64,000 bases of DNA from Porogramme epimiltina (GCA_900155495.1 FTLJ01000434.1:1-64000), one strand, 5' to 3'; shown: positions 1 through 11,169, numbered from the stretch's first letter. Numbers and translations: made by a program. Notes: a model not told the origin generated them from the letters alone.

Positions 1-2
1 CG

Positions 3-1190
3 AGGGGGAGAGGGAGGGGACGGGGGCGGGGCGGAAGGCGGGGCAGGGGGAGAGGGAGAGGGCGGGTGCGGTCGTCAGGGCAGGAGCGAGAACGAGAACC
101 GGAGCCAGAGCCAGAGCCAGAGCCGGACCTGGTGCCAGAGACGGCCGCAGAGGATGCGCGAGGGGTTGGGGAAGCGGCCCTGGTGGACGTGCCGGAGCGC
201 ACGCCGGACACGGTCACCGACGCTGACCCCCCTCCTGCGGCGGTGCCGGCCGCAGGGCCTCCGCCGGAATCAGCAAGCACACCTACCGACATGGTCGTGG
301 ACGAGCTGCCAGGCGACGGCGGCGGGGCCAGCACGCCAACTCCAGCTCCAACGGAGATCGAGGTGACTGACGACTCGGGCCCCTCGCCGGACGCGCGAAC
401 GCCGCCTGCGCTCCACCGGTCTCCCCTTCCCCGCAGTCCGTCGCCTGACAAGGCAGCGACCCAGGTTGAAGACGAGGTCGACGCCATGGATCAGGACGCT
501 CCAGTAGGAGACGTCACGGTTGCTCTACCAACCGCAGAGGCTCCCAGTGCTGCCGACGCCTCCACTCCGTCACCCGCAGGCCCCACTGGAGAAGATTCGA
601 CTGCAGCGTCACCTCCTGCGGAATCCGAGGGCTCACCGGGTACGCCCAGAGAGGCAGCTGAAGCAGCACAAGAGCAAGAGCATCATTCCGGGCCTCTAAA
701 CCCTGCGACCCCTCCTCCGCAGGACGTCCCCATGGCGGATGACAGCGTCCCAGAACCAGCAAGTGCCGGCCCCGAGGAGCCTCCCCAATCCCCAGGCACC
801 CCAGCTTTGCACGAGGAGCCGCCGGCAGCTGTCCCCGATGCGACTGCTTCGCCCGCTCCGACTGAAGCAGCGGAGCCGGAGGCCCCTTCTATGGCCATCG
901 AAGACGCAGCTGCCCCTGCCGCCGCCTCCCCGGAGGCCGCCCCGCCCGCGGAGGCGACGGTCGCCGCCGTGGAGGCCGAGCCCCTTCCCCCGCTCCCCGC
1001 GGCCACGCCCCCCGCTCCGAGCGTCGATCCGGTGGCCCCCGCCCCTCATGTCCGTGCCCCGTCCCCCGGCCTACCGCCGGCGCCCCCTCCCGAGAGGCGC
1101 ACCCCCGAGGCGTCCACCCACGTCGATATGGGGATCGAGAGCGGAGACGAGGACGCGGAGGGCTCTATCGTCGACGAAGAGGAGGACTAG
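3..1190 (+). CDS. 3' part of an RGG-rich, acidic Pro/Ala-rich protein (5' end outside window)
   Basis: The frame is open from the first bases of the window, so this is the last part of a gene that begins upstream. The visible part opens with about 20 residues of alternating Arg and Gly (RGG/RG-type), followed by a Glu-Pro repeat tract and then about 330 residues of low-complexity Pro/Ala/Glu/Ser sequence. It ends in a strongly acidic tail before TAG. No globular domain is visible in this part; the RG tract suggests nucleic-acid contact, but that is inference. The first ATG in frame is well inside the open frame, so no start should be placed here. A decayed copy of its tail lies at 4940-5579, and the gene converges on F-box gene A. 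The Glu-Pro tract resembles one in the 8189-9793 gene, which may be convergent low complexity. Confidence 0.6.
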   Translation, partial: RGRGRGRGRGGRRGRGRGRGRVRSSGQEREREPEPEPEPEPDLVPETAAEDARGVGEAALVDVPERTPDTVTDADPPPAAVPAAGPPPESASTPTDMVVDELPGDGGGASTPTPAPTEIEVTDDSGPSPDARTPPALHRSPLPRSPSPDKAATQVEDEVDAMDQDAPVGDVTVALPTAEAPSAADASTPSPAGPTGEDSTAASPPAESEGSPGTPREAAEAAQEQEHHSGPLNPATPPPQDVPMADDSVPEPASAGPEEPPQSPGTPALHEEPPAAVPDATASPAPTEAAEPEAPSMAIEDAAAPAAASPEAAPPAEATVAAVEAEPLPPLPAATPPAPSVDPVAPAPHVRAPSPGLPPAPPPERRTPEASTHVDMGIESGDEDAEGSIVDEEED

Positions 1191-1419
1191 CCGTCCTGCT
1201 CGCCCGCCGGCAGCGTTTTGCGTGGGCTCGCGATTTTCCATCTCAATGTAACGTTTTGATATATGGTGAGGCGTGAGTGCCTCTGTTGGGATAGCTGAGC
1301 GTTTGCTTGTAATATGTACTGGGTTGCTGCATGTAGAGTAGAGACGGTATAAAAGCGATACCCAACTCCGTGCTACGTGAGATGAGCTCTCTAGGACCCT
1401 CAACCCTAAGGACATACCC

Positions 1420-2845
1420 TTAGGATGGGGACAATGCTCGCTGGAGCCAGTCCCGCCTAAGCATATCATCCAGTGGGATGTTCAGCGCGTCCGCAGAGAC
1501 GGGACGAGGCACCGTGCGGAGGGTTCGATATGGATGAGACAGCTGCCCCTCCTGCAGCCATAGCTCGTACTTGAGTTCGGGCGGAGCCCCGGAAAAGGAC
1601 TTCTCAATAGATTTGAAGATTGAGTCTTGCCGGAGATGGAACGCCTCAAACCCGCCATTGCTAGTAAAATCTGTTCCGAGGTACGGGTGTATCCGTGCGA
1701 TGAGCTCGAGGTGGACGTTGCTGAGGTCGAGGGTGGGCCGGTAGGTGTCGTTTTGGACGCGTCGACGGAGAGCTTGTTCCGCCAGAAAATCTGTAGAAAT
1801 ATACCCGCAAGGTCAACGACAACATGCCGAGATGTCGAGTGTGGCCATTGAAGTACGCACCGACGAAATGCTTCACGCCTCGGTACCACTGACACCAAGT
1901 AGAAGCACTTTTGCAGTCGAGTACGAGCCGCAGATGGCGCACCTTGGCCGCGTGCGCCACGCAGAACCACCACTTGATATCGACGTTGTTCAGGTCGTGC
2001 GGCGTCACGACGATGCGCTCGAGCGCAGGGAACAGCATAGGCCAGTCGTGGTCCCCGAGCTCAAGCATGTTGTGTGTGCGCACGTAATCCCCCTTGAACG
2101 CATCGCCGGAGAGGGAGAGTTCGCGCAGGCGCACGAAGCGCGGCATCTCTTCTGGCTCTTGCAACTTGAAGAAGAGGTCCGTATCCAGTGGGAGGAACCA
2201 ATATAATCGGTTGTCCACGTCTGCGAACACGCGGGGCCCTAGGAAGCAGAGGGAGTCTAGGTCGGCTGCGGTGCGGGCGAGGATGGTCTGCACCATGGCG
2301 CGGTAGTTCTGTGTGATCCTGTGGTGCTCGTGCGCAGGGATCGGGGCGCGCGCTGGCGAGATATGGAAACCGCGAGAGAGATGCTTGTTGTCGATGGGCT
2401 TCGGTGTATCATTCACATACTCGCTCCCTCGTGCTGCGACGGTGATGCAAAGATGGTGGACCCTGGGCATGGTGGCGTGCTCTCGCGCGGCGGCCTCTCG
2501 TGCCCGCGTGAAGTCGTCGACGAACGCTTGCAGCTTCCGCGAGGAACCATGGAGGAGGGAGACGATCCGAAAACGCGCCGCGCGGGACACATCCCGAATG
2601 TGCCTCGAGACTTGCGCGAGGGCACACCCGGTCGTGCCACCGTCGACACACGCGAGGGTGAAGATGTAATGGAGAATCTCCACGGGAACATTCGTGATGG
2701 GTGAAGGGTGAGACGGTGCAGTTGGCGACTGGTCCCAGGTCATACAGCGCTCCCGGGCCTGAGAAGGCGCGTCCTCAGCAAATGGAGGACTGCCAGGGTT
2801 GCATGGCAGGGCGTCACTGATACAGGGCTCTAGTACGGCTTGCAT
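1420..2845 (-). CDS. F-box protein, tandem paralogue A
   Basis: Two exons, 1861-2845 and 1420-1790, flank a 70-bp intron (1791-1860, GTGCGT...TACAG, phase 1) and give about 451 aa. The start at 2845 aligns with the start of paralogue C. An F-box-like motif sits at about residues 40-90: NVPVEILHYIF, then a Cys-rich turn and LAQVSRHIRD. The rest looks like the leucine-rich, fast-evolving substrate-recruiting half seen in Agaricomycete F-box proteins. By family, such proteins link SKP1-cullin E3 ligase to targets; the target cannot be read from sequence. The C-terminus has a motif shared by all three copies, DALNIPLDDMLRRDW. Without the intron the frame ends early at 1661, so an intronless call would truncate it. 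Confidence 0.75.
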
Positions 2846-3258
2846 GACTAGGGTGCGTGAATTAGCCGCCAGTGGCTGCCAGTGTAGGCCAATTTCTGAC
2901 TCGGACGTACCTTTACAAAGGAGTTCCAAATGAAATGGACCCTAAGACTACAGCGCTGGCAGGATACAGCAAAGGTGTCGCTATGATAGTGAGAAGCGGT
3001 GCCCAGGTGCCGTGCTACCATCAAAAATGCGGCGCCTGGAGTGACGAGCACACGCACAATGCTGTAGCCGCTTCCTCAGGGGTTGCCCTCGAATTCTTTT
3101 GCCCCCCCCCCTCCCGTCACGCCGCCCGTTCTAATTGCTTTCCCGCCGGGATGGTCGTGCATTTATTTGTAATATGTACTGAGTCGTTGTATACGCAAGT
3201 CCGTGTTACATTAAAAAAAACTCCTCAGGTCAAGGATAGGGCCACCAGTGGGTCCTTG
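2846..3258. other. Intergenic spacer between F-box A and B
   Basis: No gene is visible. The first about 100 bp resemble the promoter-side sequence of F-box C (shared stretches near the start codon). The stretch around 3160-3200 resembles the 3' flank of the acidic gene near 1300-1350. This suggests that the acidic-gene part of the duplicated cassette was lost here and only its trailing sequence remains. A C-rich homopolymer lies at about 3101-3112. Confidence 0.5.
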
Positions 3259-4686
3259 TTATGGAAACTTGAATGCCCGCTGAAGCCAGTCCTGCCTCAG
3301 CACATCATCCAATGAAATACTGAGCGCGTCCACAGAGACAGGGCGAACCGTCACACGATGGGCTGGATATTGACTAGGCGGTGTCCCCTCGGGAAGCCAT
3401 AGCTCAAACTTGCAATTGTGTCCGAACGGTTCAACCCTGTCATAGGTTGTCAAGATATTCCTGATCGTTCTTTCTTGCTGCTGTGTCCACTCGAGTAAGT
3501 CCCTGCCACAGTCTGGTCCGGGGTACGGGTGCAGCCGTGCGATAAACTCGACGCAGACACTGCTGATGTCGAGGGCGGGTCGATAGGTGTTGTCGTGTAT
3601 CATACGCCGATCAGACGCCCGGCGTGGCAAAGACTCTGCAAACGCGCGCGCGTGGTTGTAAGCATACAGGGACGTCAAACGGGGAAGCAAGTACGTACTG
3701 AAAACGTCATACACGCCGCCGAACCACCCAAATGCATCTTGCTCACAGTCGACTACGAGCTGCAGCTGGCGCACCTTCGCAGCGGGAGTCGTACAGAGCC
3801 ACCACCTTGGGTAGACTGGATTTACGTCGTGCAGCGCCATGACGATACGCTCCAGCTCAGGGAACAGTCGAGGACATTCGTAAATCCCACGCAGGAGGTC
3901 GTGTTGCGTGTCCAACGGGACATCCTGGAACGCGTCCCCAGAGAGCGAGAGCTCACGCAAGCGCACGAAGGGCGGCATCTCTGGCATGCGGAAGAAGGGC
4001 TCCGGGTCCGGCAGGAAGGGCCAGCAGGACTTCCAGAACTTCTCTCTTTCGTCTGCGGGCATGTGGGGTCCCAGGAGGCAGAGCGAGTCCAGATCAGCTG
4101 CAAAGCGGGCGAGGACGGTGCGTACTATCGCGCAGTATTCTTGTGAGATTCTGGGGTAGCTGTATTCAGGGACCTGGGGATGTGTTGCTGAGGTACGGGA
4201 ATCGCAAGAGAGGTGCTCGCTGGAGTGAACTGTGCCGATGGGCATTGGAGTGTCATCGGCGGATACTAGACAGCCGGCGGATTCGTCTCCGGATTCGAGG
4301 CGAGTCTCCGATAAGCAAGATTGCGAGCAAGCCTCCATCTCCCGTATCGCATTCGCGCCACTTGGGTCCTCGCCCCACCGCACCGCGACGGCGACACAAA
4401 GATGGTAGACCCTGGGAACTGTGGCACGTTCGCGCGCGGCGTCCTCTTGTGCCCGCGTGAAGTCGTCGACAAACGCGCGCAGCTTCCACAAGGAACCGTA
4501 GGGGAGGGAGACGATCCGAAACCGTACCGCGCGAGACGCACCTCGGATGTGCCTCGAGACTTGGGCGAGGGCACATCCGGTCTTGCCACCGTCGACACAG
4601 GCGAGGGCAAAGATATCATGGAGAATCTCCACGGGAACGTCTCCGATGGATGACGGAGATGGGGTTGACGACTGGTCCCAGGACAT
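3259..4686 (-). CDS. F-box protein, tandem paralogue B
   Basis: Exons 3699-4686 and 3259-3635 surround a 63-bp intron (3636-3698, GTACGTACTT...TTTGCAG). It sits at the same phase-1 position as in A and C, and the spliced product is about 454 aa. Because the intron is a multiple of three and has no stop, the unspliced frame also looks intact. The F-box region reads DVPVEILHDIFALACVDG with LAQVSRHIRG. The ATG used by A and C is changed to ATA here, and the following bases are out of frame. The likely start is therefore the downstream ATG at 4686, removing about 28 N-terminal residues outside the F-box. An in-frame upstream extension to 4980 exists but runs into the duplicated acidic-gene DNA and is not believed. 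Confidence 0.72.
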   Translation of the reverse strand: MSWDQSSTPSPSSIGDVPVEILHDIFALACVDGGKTGCALAQVSRHIRGASRAVRFRIVSLPYGSLWKLRAFVDDFTRAQEDAARERATVPRVYHLCVAVAVRWGEDPSGANAIREMEACSQSCLSETRLESGDESAGCLVSADDTPMPIGTVHSSEHLSCDSRTSATHPQVPEYSYPRISQEYCAIVRTVLARFAADLDSLCLLGPHMPADEREKFWKSCWPFLPDPEPFFRMPEMPPFVRLRELSLSGDAFQDVPLDTQHDLLRGIYECPRLFPELERIVMALHDVNPVYPRWWLCTTPAAKVRQLQLVVDCEQDAFGWFGGVYDVFSTYLLPRLTSLYAYNHARAFAESLPRRASDRRMIHDNTYRPALDISSVCVEFIARLHPYPGPDCGRDLLEWTQQQERTIRNILTTYDRVEPFGHNCKFELWLPEGTPPSQYPAHRVTVRPVSVDALSISLDDVLRQDWLQRAFKFP

Positions 4687-4939
4687 GGAGGCTTGAGAAG
4701 GTGCGTTCCCAATTTGAGGACTACTGGGGCACAGGACCCTACGATTTGTATGACTAGAGACAATGAAACAGCTGCAGGTGAATATCCGAAGGTATATTTT
4801 CACAAACACAGTGTTCACAAAGCGCCACTGCCAGCACTGGGAGGTAAGTAGCAAAGGTGCCACAGTGAGAAGCGGTGCGGCTGTGTCATGATTATCGAAA
4901 ACCGAGCGCTCTGAATGCCACGCGACATAACCGACCATG

Positions 4940-5579
4940 AGGATTCCTAGTGCCGCTGACGGCTCCGCTCCGCCACCCACAGGCTTTGCTAGCGGAACTC
5001 GAGAGCCTCACACTCTCCCCGGCTCGCACAAGAGCAAAGTGTAATTCTGAACCCCCCAGCACTCTAAATCCTGACCCCATTTTCACAGAACGTCCCATGA
5101 CGGACTGTCGAACAGTCGAAGACAGTGCCCCCGAGCCAGCTAGCGACAACCCCGAGGAGTCTCTTCCACAGTCTCCGGGAACACCATCTTTGTACAAAGG
5201 CTGCCGCAGCTCCAGGTGCGACCCCTGATGCAGAGCCTTCGCCCGCTCTGACTGAAGCAGCGGATCGGAGCCGGACCCCCCTATGGTCACATAAGACGCA
5301 GCCGCACCTGCGGCCGTTTCCTCGGGAGCCGCCCCATGCGCAGAGGTGACGGTCACCGTCGTAGAGGCCTACCCCTTTCCTCCGCTCTCCGCGGCCACGC
5401 CTCTCGCTCCGAGTGTCGATCCGGTGGTCCCCGTCTCTCATGTCCGTGATCCTTCCCCCGGTCTACCGCCGGCGCCCCCTCCCGGGAGGTGCACCCCCAA
5501 GGCGTCCTTCTATACCGACGTGGGGATTGAGGGTGGGCACAAGGATGGCGAGGGCTCGAAAGTCATCGAAGAGAACTAG
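4940..5579 (+). pseudogene. Decayed copy of the acidic gene's 3' end
   Basis: The DNA from about 4940 follows the end of the gene at 3-1190. The closing segment (frame 5346-5579) matches residue for residue in blocks such as PSVDPV, SPGLPPAPPP and the acidic GxEGxxxD-type tail. The flank after the stop (GGTAAGGCGTG, CTGGGATAGCTG) also matches that after 1190. The copy lacks the RGG and most of the central region and is broken by frame changes between about 5040 and 5340, so no single frame spans it. It lies between F-box B and C in the same relative place as the parent to F-box A, marking it as part of the duplicated cassette. Confidence 0.75.
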
Positions 5580-5941
5580 TCGTCGCGCTCGTCTCCCCGT
5601 GATGTTTCATGATTTCCATCTCAATGTAATGTTCGGATATGTGGTAAGGCGTGACAGACTCCGCTGGGATAGCTGTTGATTCCGTCAAGATTCAAAGGGC
5701 GGCAGGCGTAACTTACTCTGAATGGCTTTGTTAGTGACGCTTCTACTTAAGGAGTGTGGAATAGTGTGGGATAGCGAGCGATGTAATAGTCTGAAGATAC
5801 TGCATGTAGATTGGGAACGTGTAAATGAGCAATGCTGTTACGTTACATGAGATCAGTTCCCCAAGACTCTTCCAGGCGAGAAACAAGCGTCATGCGTGAC
5901 AGGTGGTCAAAAAGCCCAAGGATAGGGCCACGGGTAGGCCT

Positions 5942-7452
5942 TTACAATGGAGACAACGCCCTATGAAGCCAGTCTCGCCTCAACATATCATTCAATGGGA
6001 TGTTTAGCGCATCTGCGGAGACATGACGAGGCACTCCGTGGTGGGTTTGATATGGGTTAGACAATGGCTCCTCTGGCAGCCATATCTCATACTCATATTC
6101 AGGAGGAGCCCCGTAAAATGCCCACTCGATACTGTTGAGCGTTCTACTTTGCCGGTATGACCACATAGACCGAGCGTAGCTCTCATCTGGTCCGGAGTAC
6201 GGGTGCATCCGTGCGATGACCTCGAGGTGGACACTACCGAGGTCGAGGTTGGGCCGGTAGGCGTCATTGTGTAAGCGTCGTTGGAGAGCTTGGCATACCA
6301 AATACTCTGTGGAAATATACGAGGTCAAAAACATGCATATCGAATAGGACCATGGAGGTACACACCGACGAAGCGCTTCACGCCACCAGACCATGCAATG
6401 AGATCATTCTCGCCGTCGAATACGAGCCGCAGTTGGCCCACCTTGGCCGCGTGCGCCATGCAGAACCACCACGTGATGTCGCTGGTGTACCAGTCGTGCG
6501 GCGTCACGACGATGCGCTCGAGCGTAGGGAACAGCAGAGACCAGTCATGATCCCCACGCTCAACGGCCTCGTGTGTATGCACGCAATTTCCTTGAAACCC
6601 ATCGCCGGAGAGGGACAGTTCGCGCAGGCGCACAAAGGGTGGCATCTGTTCTGGCTCTCGGAAGAAGAGGTCTTGGCGCGGCAAGAAAAACCGACAGGTC
6701 TGCCAGAACTGTCTGCTGTCCACGTCTTCGGACACGCAAGCCCCTAGGAAGCAGAGAGATACCAGGTCGGTCGCGATGCGGGAGAGAATGGACTGGAGCA
6801 CTGCGTAGTAGTCCCGTGAGATCCCGGGGTAGTCGCGTTGGGCGTCCGGAGGATGCACTGCTGAGGTATAGTAGTCGCCAGAGAGGTGCTCGTCGGAATG
6901 AACTACATCGGGGGGCATCGATGTGCTATTGGGGGGCAATGGACACCCAGGACACTCGTCTCCAGGTTCTGAGAGAGCCTCCGATCCGCCCGATCGTGAG
7001 TAGGCCTCCATATCTCGTATTGCCGCCGCATTGGTACTTGGGTCCTCGCTCCATCCTGGCGCGACGGCAACACAAAGATGGTAGACCCTGGGCAGAGTGG
7101 CGCACTCGCGTGCGGCGTCCTCCTGCGCCTGCCTGAAGGTGTCGACGAACATGCGCAGCTTCCGTAAGGAGCCGTAGGGGAGGGAGACAATCCGAAACCG
7201 CACCGCGCGGGACGCACCCCGAATGTGCCTCGAGACTTGGGCGAGGGCACATCCGGTCTTGCCACCGTCGACACAGGCGAGGGCAAAGATATCATGGAGA
7301 ATCTCCACGGGAACGTCTCCGATGGATGAAGGAGACGGTGGGGTTGACGACTGGTCCCAGGACATGGAGGCTTGAGAAGGTGCGTTCCCAATTTGAGGAT
7401 TACCGGGGTTGTAGGGAGCGCCAAGACTTAAACGGGACTCTACGGGTTGCAT
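5942..7452 (-). CDS. F-box protein, tandem paralogue C
   Basis: Exons 6366-7452 and 5942-6306 flank a 59-bp intron (6307-6365, GTGTGT...CCACAG, phase 1), giving about 483 aa. The start at 7452 (MQPVES) is supported by alignment with A (MQAVLE). The F-box segment is nearly identical to B, and the C-terminal motif DALNIPLNDMLRRDW matches A. C has a longer central insert (about residues 150-210) than A. All three lie on the minus strand in tandem, so unequal crossing-over is the likely origin. The substrate is unknown. The intact frame with conserved splice sites argues that C is functional. Confidence 0.75.
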
Positions 7453-8188
7453 AACTGGGAACACTGGATGAGCTGCAGGTGAATTTCCCGAAGATGCACT
7501 GTACCTCGACAAAGAAGTTCCAAACACAGTGCCCCAATGGCGCCAGCAAAGGTGCGCAGTACCGTGGGAGGCGGTGCCCGCGCGCCACGCGGCATTCGTC
7601 GCCACGACCACGGGACAAGATGGGTGCGCGATCCATGAGGATCAGTGGTGCATATAAGTGCATGTGGAGACATGCGCTGCAGTCATGTCGGCACAACGCG
7701 CCCACTGAAAGCGACACTCAGATAGACAAGGATGTTCACGAACCCACCACAAGGTGGAATGAATCATATACAGTAAAGAGACGTCAGCACAGCACCAACG
7801 CCAGGCGTACGCGTAGATCCGGCAACCGCTATTGTACGGGACAACAACACACCAAATCGCGAGCGAGGCATCATGTACCGGGGCAAGGTCGTGAACTGCA
7901 ATGGTATCCTACACTTGTCATTGGGACGAGACGTGATTCGAGATAAATAGGGGAATATAGGAGGACCGCTGGCGCGGCTTCGACGTCGCGCGCGGGTAGC
8001 GCCGGCAACATCGTGCGCGCCGAGGGGTCTCCTGTGGAACGCGACCGGCGCGTGAGTGTTCTACATGTTTGCAATGTCGTCTTTCCGTCGTCCAACGTGG
8101 GCCTTCGTAACGTGGCGTAAGAATCGGGGCTTCGCGGTGGGCGCAGCAGCCGTCTCGGGGACGGGCGCGCCTGAGCAAAGTCGGAGGC
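7453..8188. other. Intergenic region
   Basis: Upstream of F-box C and downstream of the coiled-coil gene. The first about 120 bp resemble the 5' flank of F-box B (block GAGCTGCAGGTGAAT against CAGCTGCAGGTGAAT). No convincing coding frame or RNA gene is seen; the open frames here lack codon-use or splice support. Confidence 0.5.
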
Positions 8189-9793
8189 CTACGACCAGCT
8201 ATGCCTGAGGTCCGACATCGTCAGGTTCCGCCGCCGGAACGCAAGAGGCCAGAACGATCCCATCTTCGACGGCCGTGCGCCGTCCACCGTCTCAGGCCTC
8301 TTCTGTTTCTTCTGCAGCACGCGCCGGGGAGGCGCACACCGCGAGTCCACTGTCGAGGCCGTCGAGTCGGAGAACGTCGAGCGTGGCCGTCCGTCGCGTT
8401 CGGAGACCGCCGAGCGCGGACGCGGTCGTGGTATGAGTGAAGGCGTACGAGCGAGCTCTCTGTTCTCGCGTGCGGCTGGCTCCGGGACGAGCTCGGGCTC
8501 AGGCTCGGGCTCCTCGGCTGCCTGCCGCCGCGGTACTGTGAGAAACGCGTCGTCATCTTCCTCTGCCTCGGTTGCGTCCAGTGCAGGGAGGTCCTCGTGC
8601 GACGGAGATGAGATAACGATCGAAGGCAGCTCCCGCGGCCCGTCGTCCTCCCCGTCCCCATCCGCGTATCCCTCGTCTTCCTCCTCCTCCTCGTGTTCGC
8701 ACCGCCGCGTGCGATCCGACTCTGGCTCCGCGCGTTCCGCGGGCGACCGCCAAGCAGCGGGCACGACGGGCGCGTCGGCGTTGATCTGGGCTTCAGGCTC
8801 GTAGAGCGCGAGGCGCATTCGGAGGCGGTTAACCTCGTCGCAGCGCACGTGCAGCTCCCACCGGATGCCTTGGACCTCCGCCTGGCCTATCGTGACCAGC
8901 GCCTGGAGGCGGCGTAGTTCCGCGGCGCTCGCGGCGGCAGCGTCCGCTTCACGAGCGCGGCGGGCGCGCTCGTCCTCGGCGGCGGCCAAGAGGCGGGTAA
9001 GCCCCTCGGCCTTCCACTGCGTCACCTTGAGTTCGCAGGCGTACGCGGCCAGCTGGCGCTGCTTCTCGCGGCACTCGCGCCCCTTCGTGAGCAGAAGCTC
9101 TGCGGCCTCGCAACGCTTGCGCGTCGCCGCCTTCAGGGCTGCGTAGGACTCCCTCAACTCCTCGGTCGTCTGCGCGAGCTCCCGACGTGAGTCGTTAAGA
9201 CGTGCGGCCAAAAAGTTGGCCTTGTCTTCGGAGTCGAGTAGACGTGCCTCAAGCTCGGCATTGCGTGCTTGAGCGTTGAGGAGGAGGGTTTCGGCGGCTT
9301 CCTTCTGAATGGCGGTAACGTCGGGCAAGGATGGCTTGGCGGCGAAGGGGCTGATGTGCGTGCAAGCGCGACAGAGCGTTTCTATCAGGTCGGCTCGTGT
9401 TGGCTGTATGACATGGATCAGAGAGATGGTCAGTTAACAGTGACTAAGTCAGATAAATTGAGACCATACCACGAATTTGAGGAAGGAGGGTAACAAGAAG
9501 AGCGCGAGGGAGCGCAGGAATGCGAATAATAGGAGAATGGAAACCATCAAAGGGTATAGGACCAACGATGGGCGAAACTTCCGTGCTGTCGATACCATGG
9601 ACGTGTAGACACCACGAAGGCGCGCTGGTACTGGGGGAGGACATAATTTGCGAAGCATGCTGGGCTTGTTGGTCGGCGGCGTGCTGGCATGAGTGACGAG
9701 CTGATGGTCCGTAGGAGGAGTGGTGCGAACAGCGACGTCGATGGAGTACTGAAAGCCAGCGAACATGCACCGGCCGACGAAGGTAAAGAACAT
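8189..9793 (-). CDS. Membrane-anchored coiled-coil protein
   Basis: Two exons, 9470-9793 (108 codons) and 8189-9403, with a 66-bp phase-0 intron (9404-9469, GTATGG...CATACAG), give about 512 aa. Exon 1 ends in a hydrophobic run of about 25 residues (ILLLFAFLRSLALFLLP, residues ~85-105), a probable membrane segment. Exon 2 opens with about 170 residues of heptad-rich, Ala/Glu/Arg-rich coiled coil. An acidic linker (DDGPREL and poly-Glu), a Glu-Pro tract and a basic Ser-rich tail follow. The start at 9793 is the first ATG after a stop in this frame; further 5' exons cannot be excluded. No known family was recognised. Topology suggests a tethering or scaffolding role, which is inference. Confidence 0.6.
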
Positions 9794-10137
9794 AGCGAGA
9801 AGAGTGGTGTGATGAAATGCGAAAAATAAAGACAATGAAAGGGCGAAGGTGGAGGGACTCCCAAGGAGGGAGAAACGACAAAGGGGCGCACAGGGTAATA
9901 ACGGAGAGGAGCTGGCCAGATGTACAGAGTAGCCTCTTGAGATTGAGCCTCAATTTTAGCGGGCCGAGGTGTCCGATACCTTCACAATGATGTATTCCTG
10001 GTATCGCGTTGGCGCTCCGTGCAGATCCTGCCAGATCGACGGCTGTACAGAGTCACAAGAGCCGCGGATATACGAGACGTTCACACCTGGATGTGCTACA
10101 GAGCCGGCGCAGCACTAAAGGAGGTCCCGTACGCCGT
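9794..10137. other. Intergenic region
   Basis: About 340 bp between the start of the coiled-coil gene and the 3' end of the SDR locus. No coding or RNA feature is seen. Confidence 0.4.
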
Positions 10138-11169
10138 CTACGGGTGCTCAAGTAGATAACTGCCCTCGACGGCGACGGCCTGCGAATGCATTGGTGGGAG
10201 AGCGTGTACAGCCTAGCGCAACACTCACCTGTCTGTATGCATACCGGTTGCACGCAAGAAACAGAACTGCCTGAGCCATATTCTCCTCTCGTCCCGGCTG
10301 ACCTACTGGGATGCCTTGCTTCCTGCCATAGTCTGCAGGCACACTCATGTGCGATCTGTTCAATTGGTCCGATTTTCCAACTGTATGAAACGACTAACAG
10401 ACAGGGACGGGATTCTCATCGACCAAACGGGCCTCACCTGTCATCTCGCTTGGAAATATCCCGGGAGCAATGTTATTCACTCGGTCGTTCACACCGAGTC
10501 TCCAGATTTCTCGAGCAAGGTGTATCGTTGCCGCATTCGATGCACTGTATTTGAAGTAGTGTTGGGTCGTACGAGTGATGCTAGATATGGATGACATGTT
10601 GATGGTGGTCCCAGCACGTCCATCCCGGGCGGCAGCTGAGAGTAGAGGCAGGAAGACCACGGACGTGAAGAAATGCCTGCATACACACATGCCGTCAGTT
10701 TTCATTATGGCGCAGGACGGAGTCGATACGCACCCGATGACGTTCGTGCGATACACCGTCTCCCAACGCGACGGGTTCTCCTTCCAGAGTTCCTCCTTCA
10801 ATGCCGCCCCGCCCTCGTCACACCTCTCCACCGAACACATCCCTATGGTCACACCAGCGTTGTTAACGAGCATGTACACATGATCTTCATTCTTGGAGAC
10901 ATCTTTAACGAGTTTGCGGATCGAGTCATCTGTGTTGGTGCAGTCCGCAGAGATGGCGATACTCCAGCCGCGGGGGTGGAGCAATGCGTCACCTTAAGAC
11001 TTGACGGGAGGTCCGAGCGATGGCCGGCGATGTGGACACGGGCACTGTTGTTGGCAAGAGAGCGAGCAACCATAAGGCTGATACCTGTGCCACCAGTAGT
11101 GACTACGCAGACCCAGCCCTCGACATCGAAGGGGCTGATGGAGGCAAACTTGGTGTTCTCAGGATTCAT
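10138..11169 (-). pseudogene. Short-chain dehydrogenase/reductase (SDR) with frameshift and lost catalytic Lys
   Basis: Introns 10677-10733, 10381-10437 and 10180-10228 all have GT...AG and restore one SDR reading frame. Landmarks in order are a Rossmann motif TGGTGIS, VNNAGV, a substrate-loop block ending SSISSITRTTQHYF, NNIAPGIFPSEM, GREENMAQAVLFLA and a C-terminus VAVEGSYLLEHP. Two lesions are visible. Near 10998 the frame changes by one base between exon 1 (…LPSSLK) and the continuing frame (GDALLHPRGW), consistent with a single-base deletion. The YxxxK active-site motif reads YSASN, so the catalytic Lys is Asn. Family knowledge says that Lys is needed for cofactor binding and proton relay. 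The intact splice sites suggest recent decay. A sequencing error could explain the frameshift, but not as easily the substitution. Confidence 0.75.
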
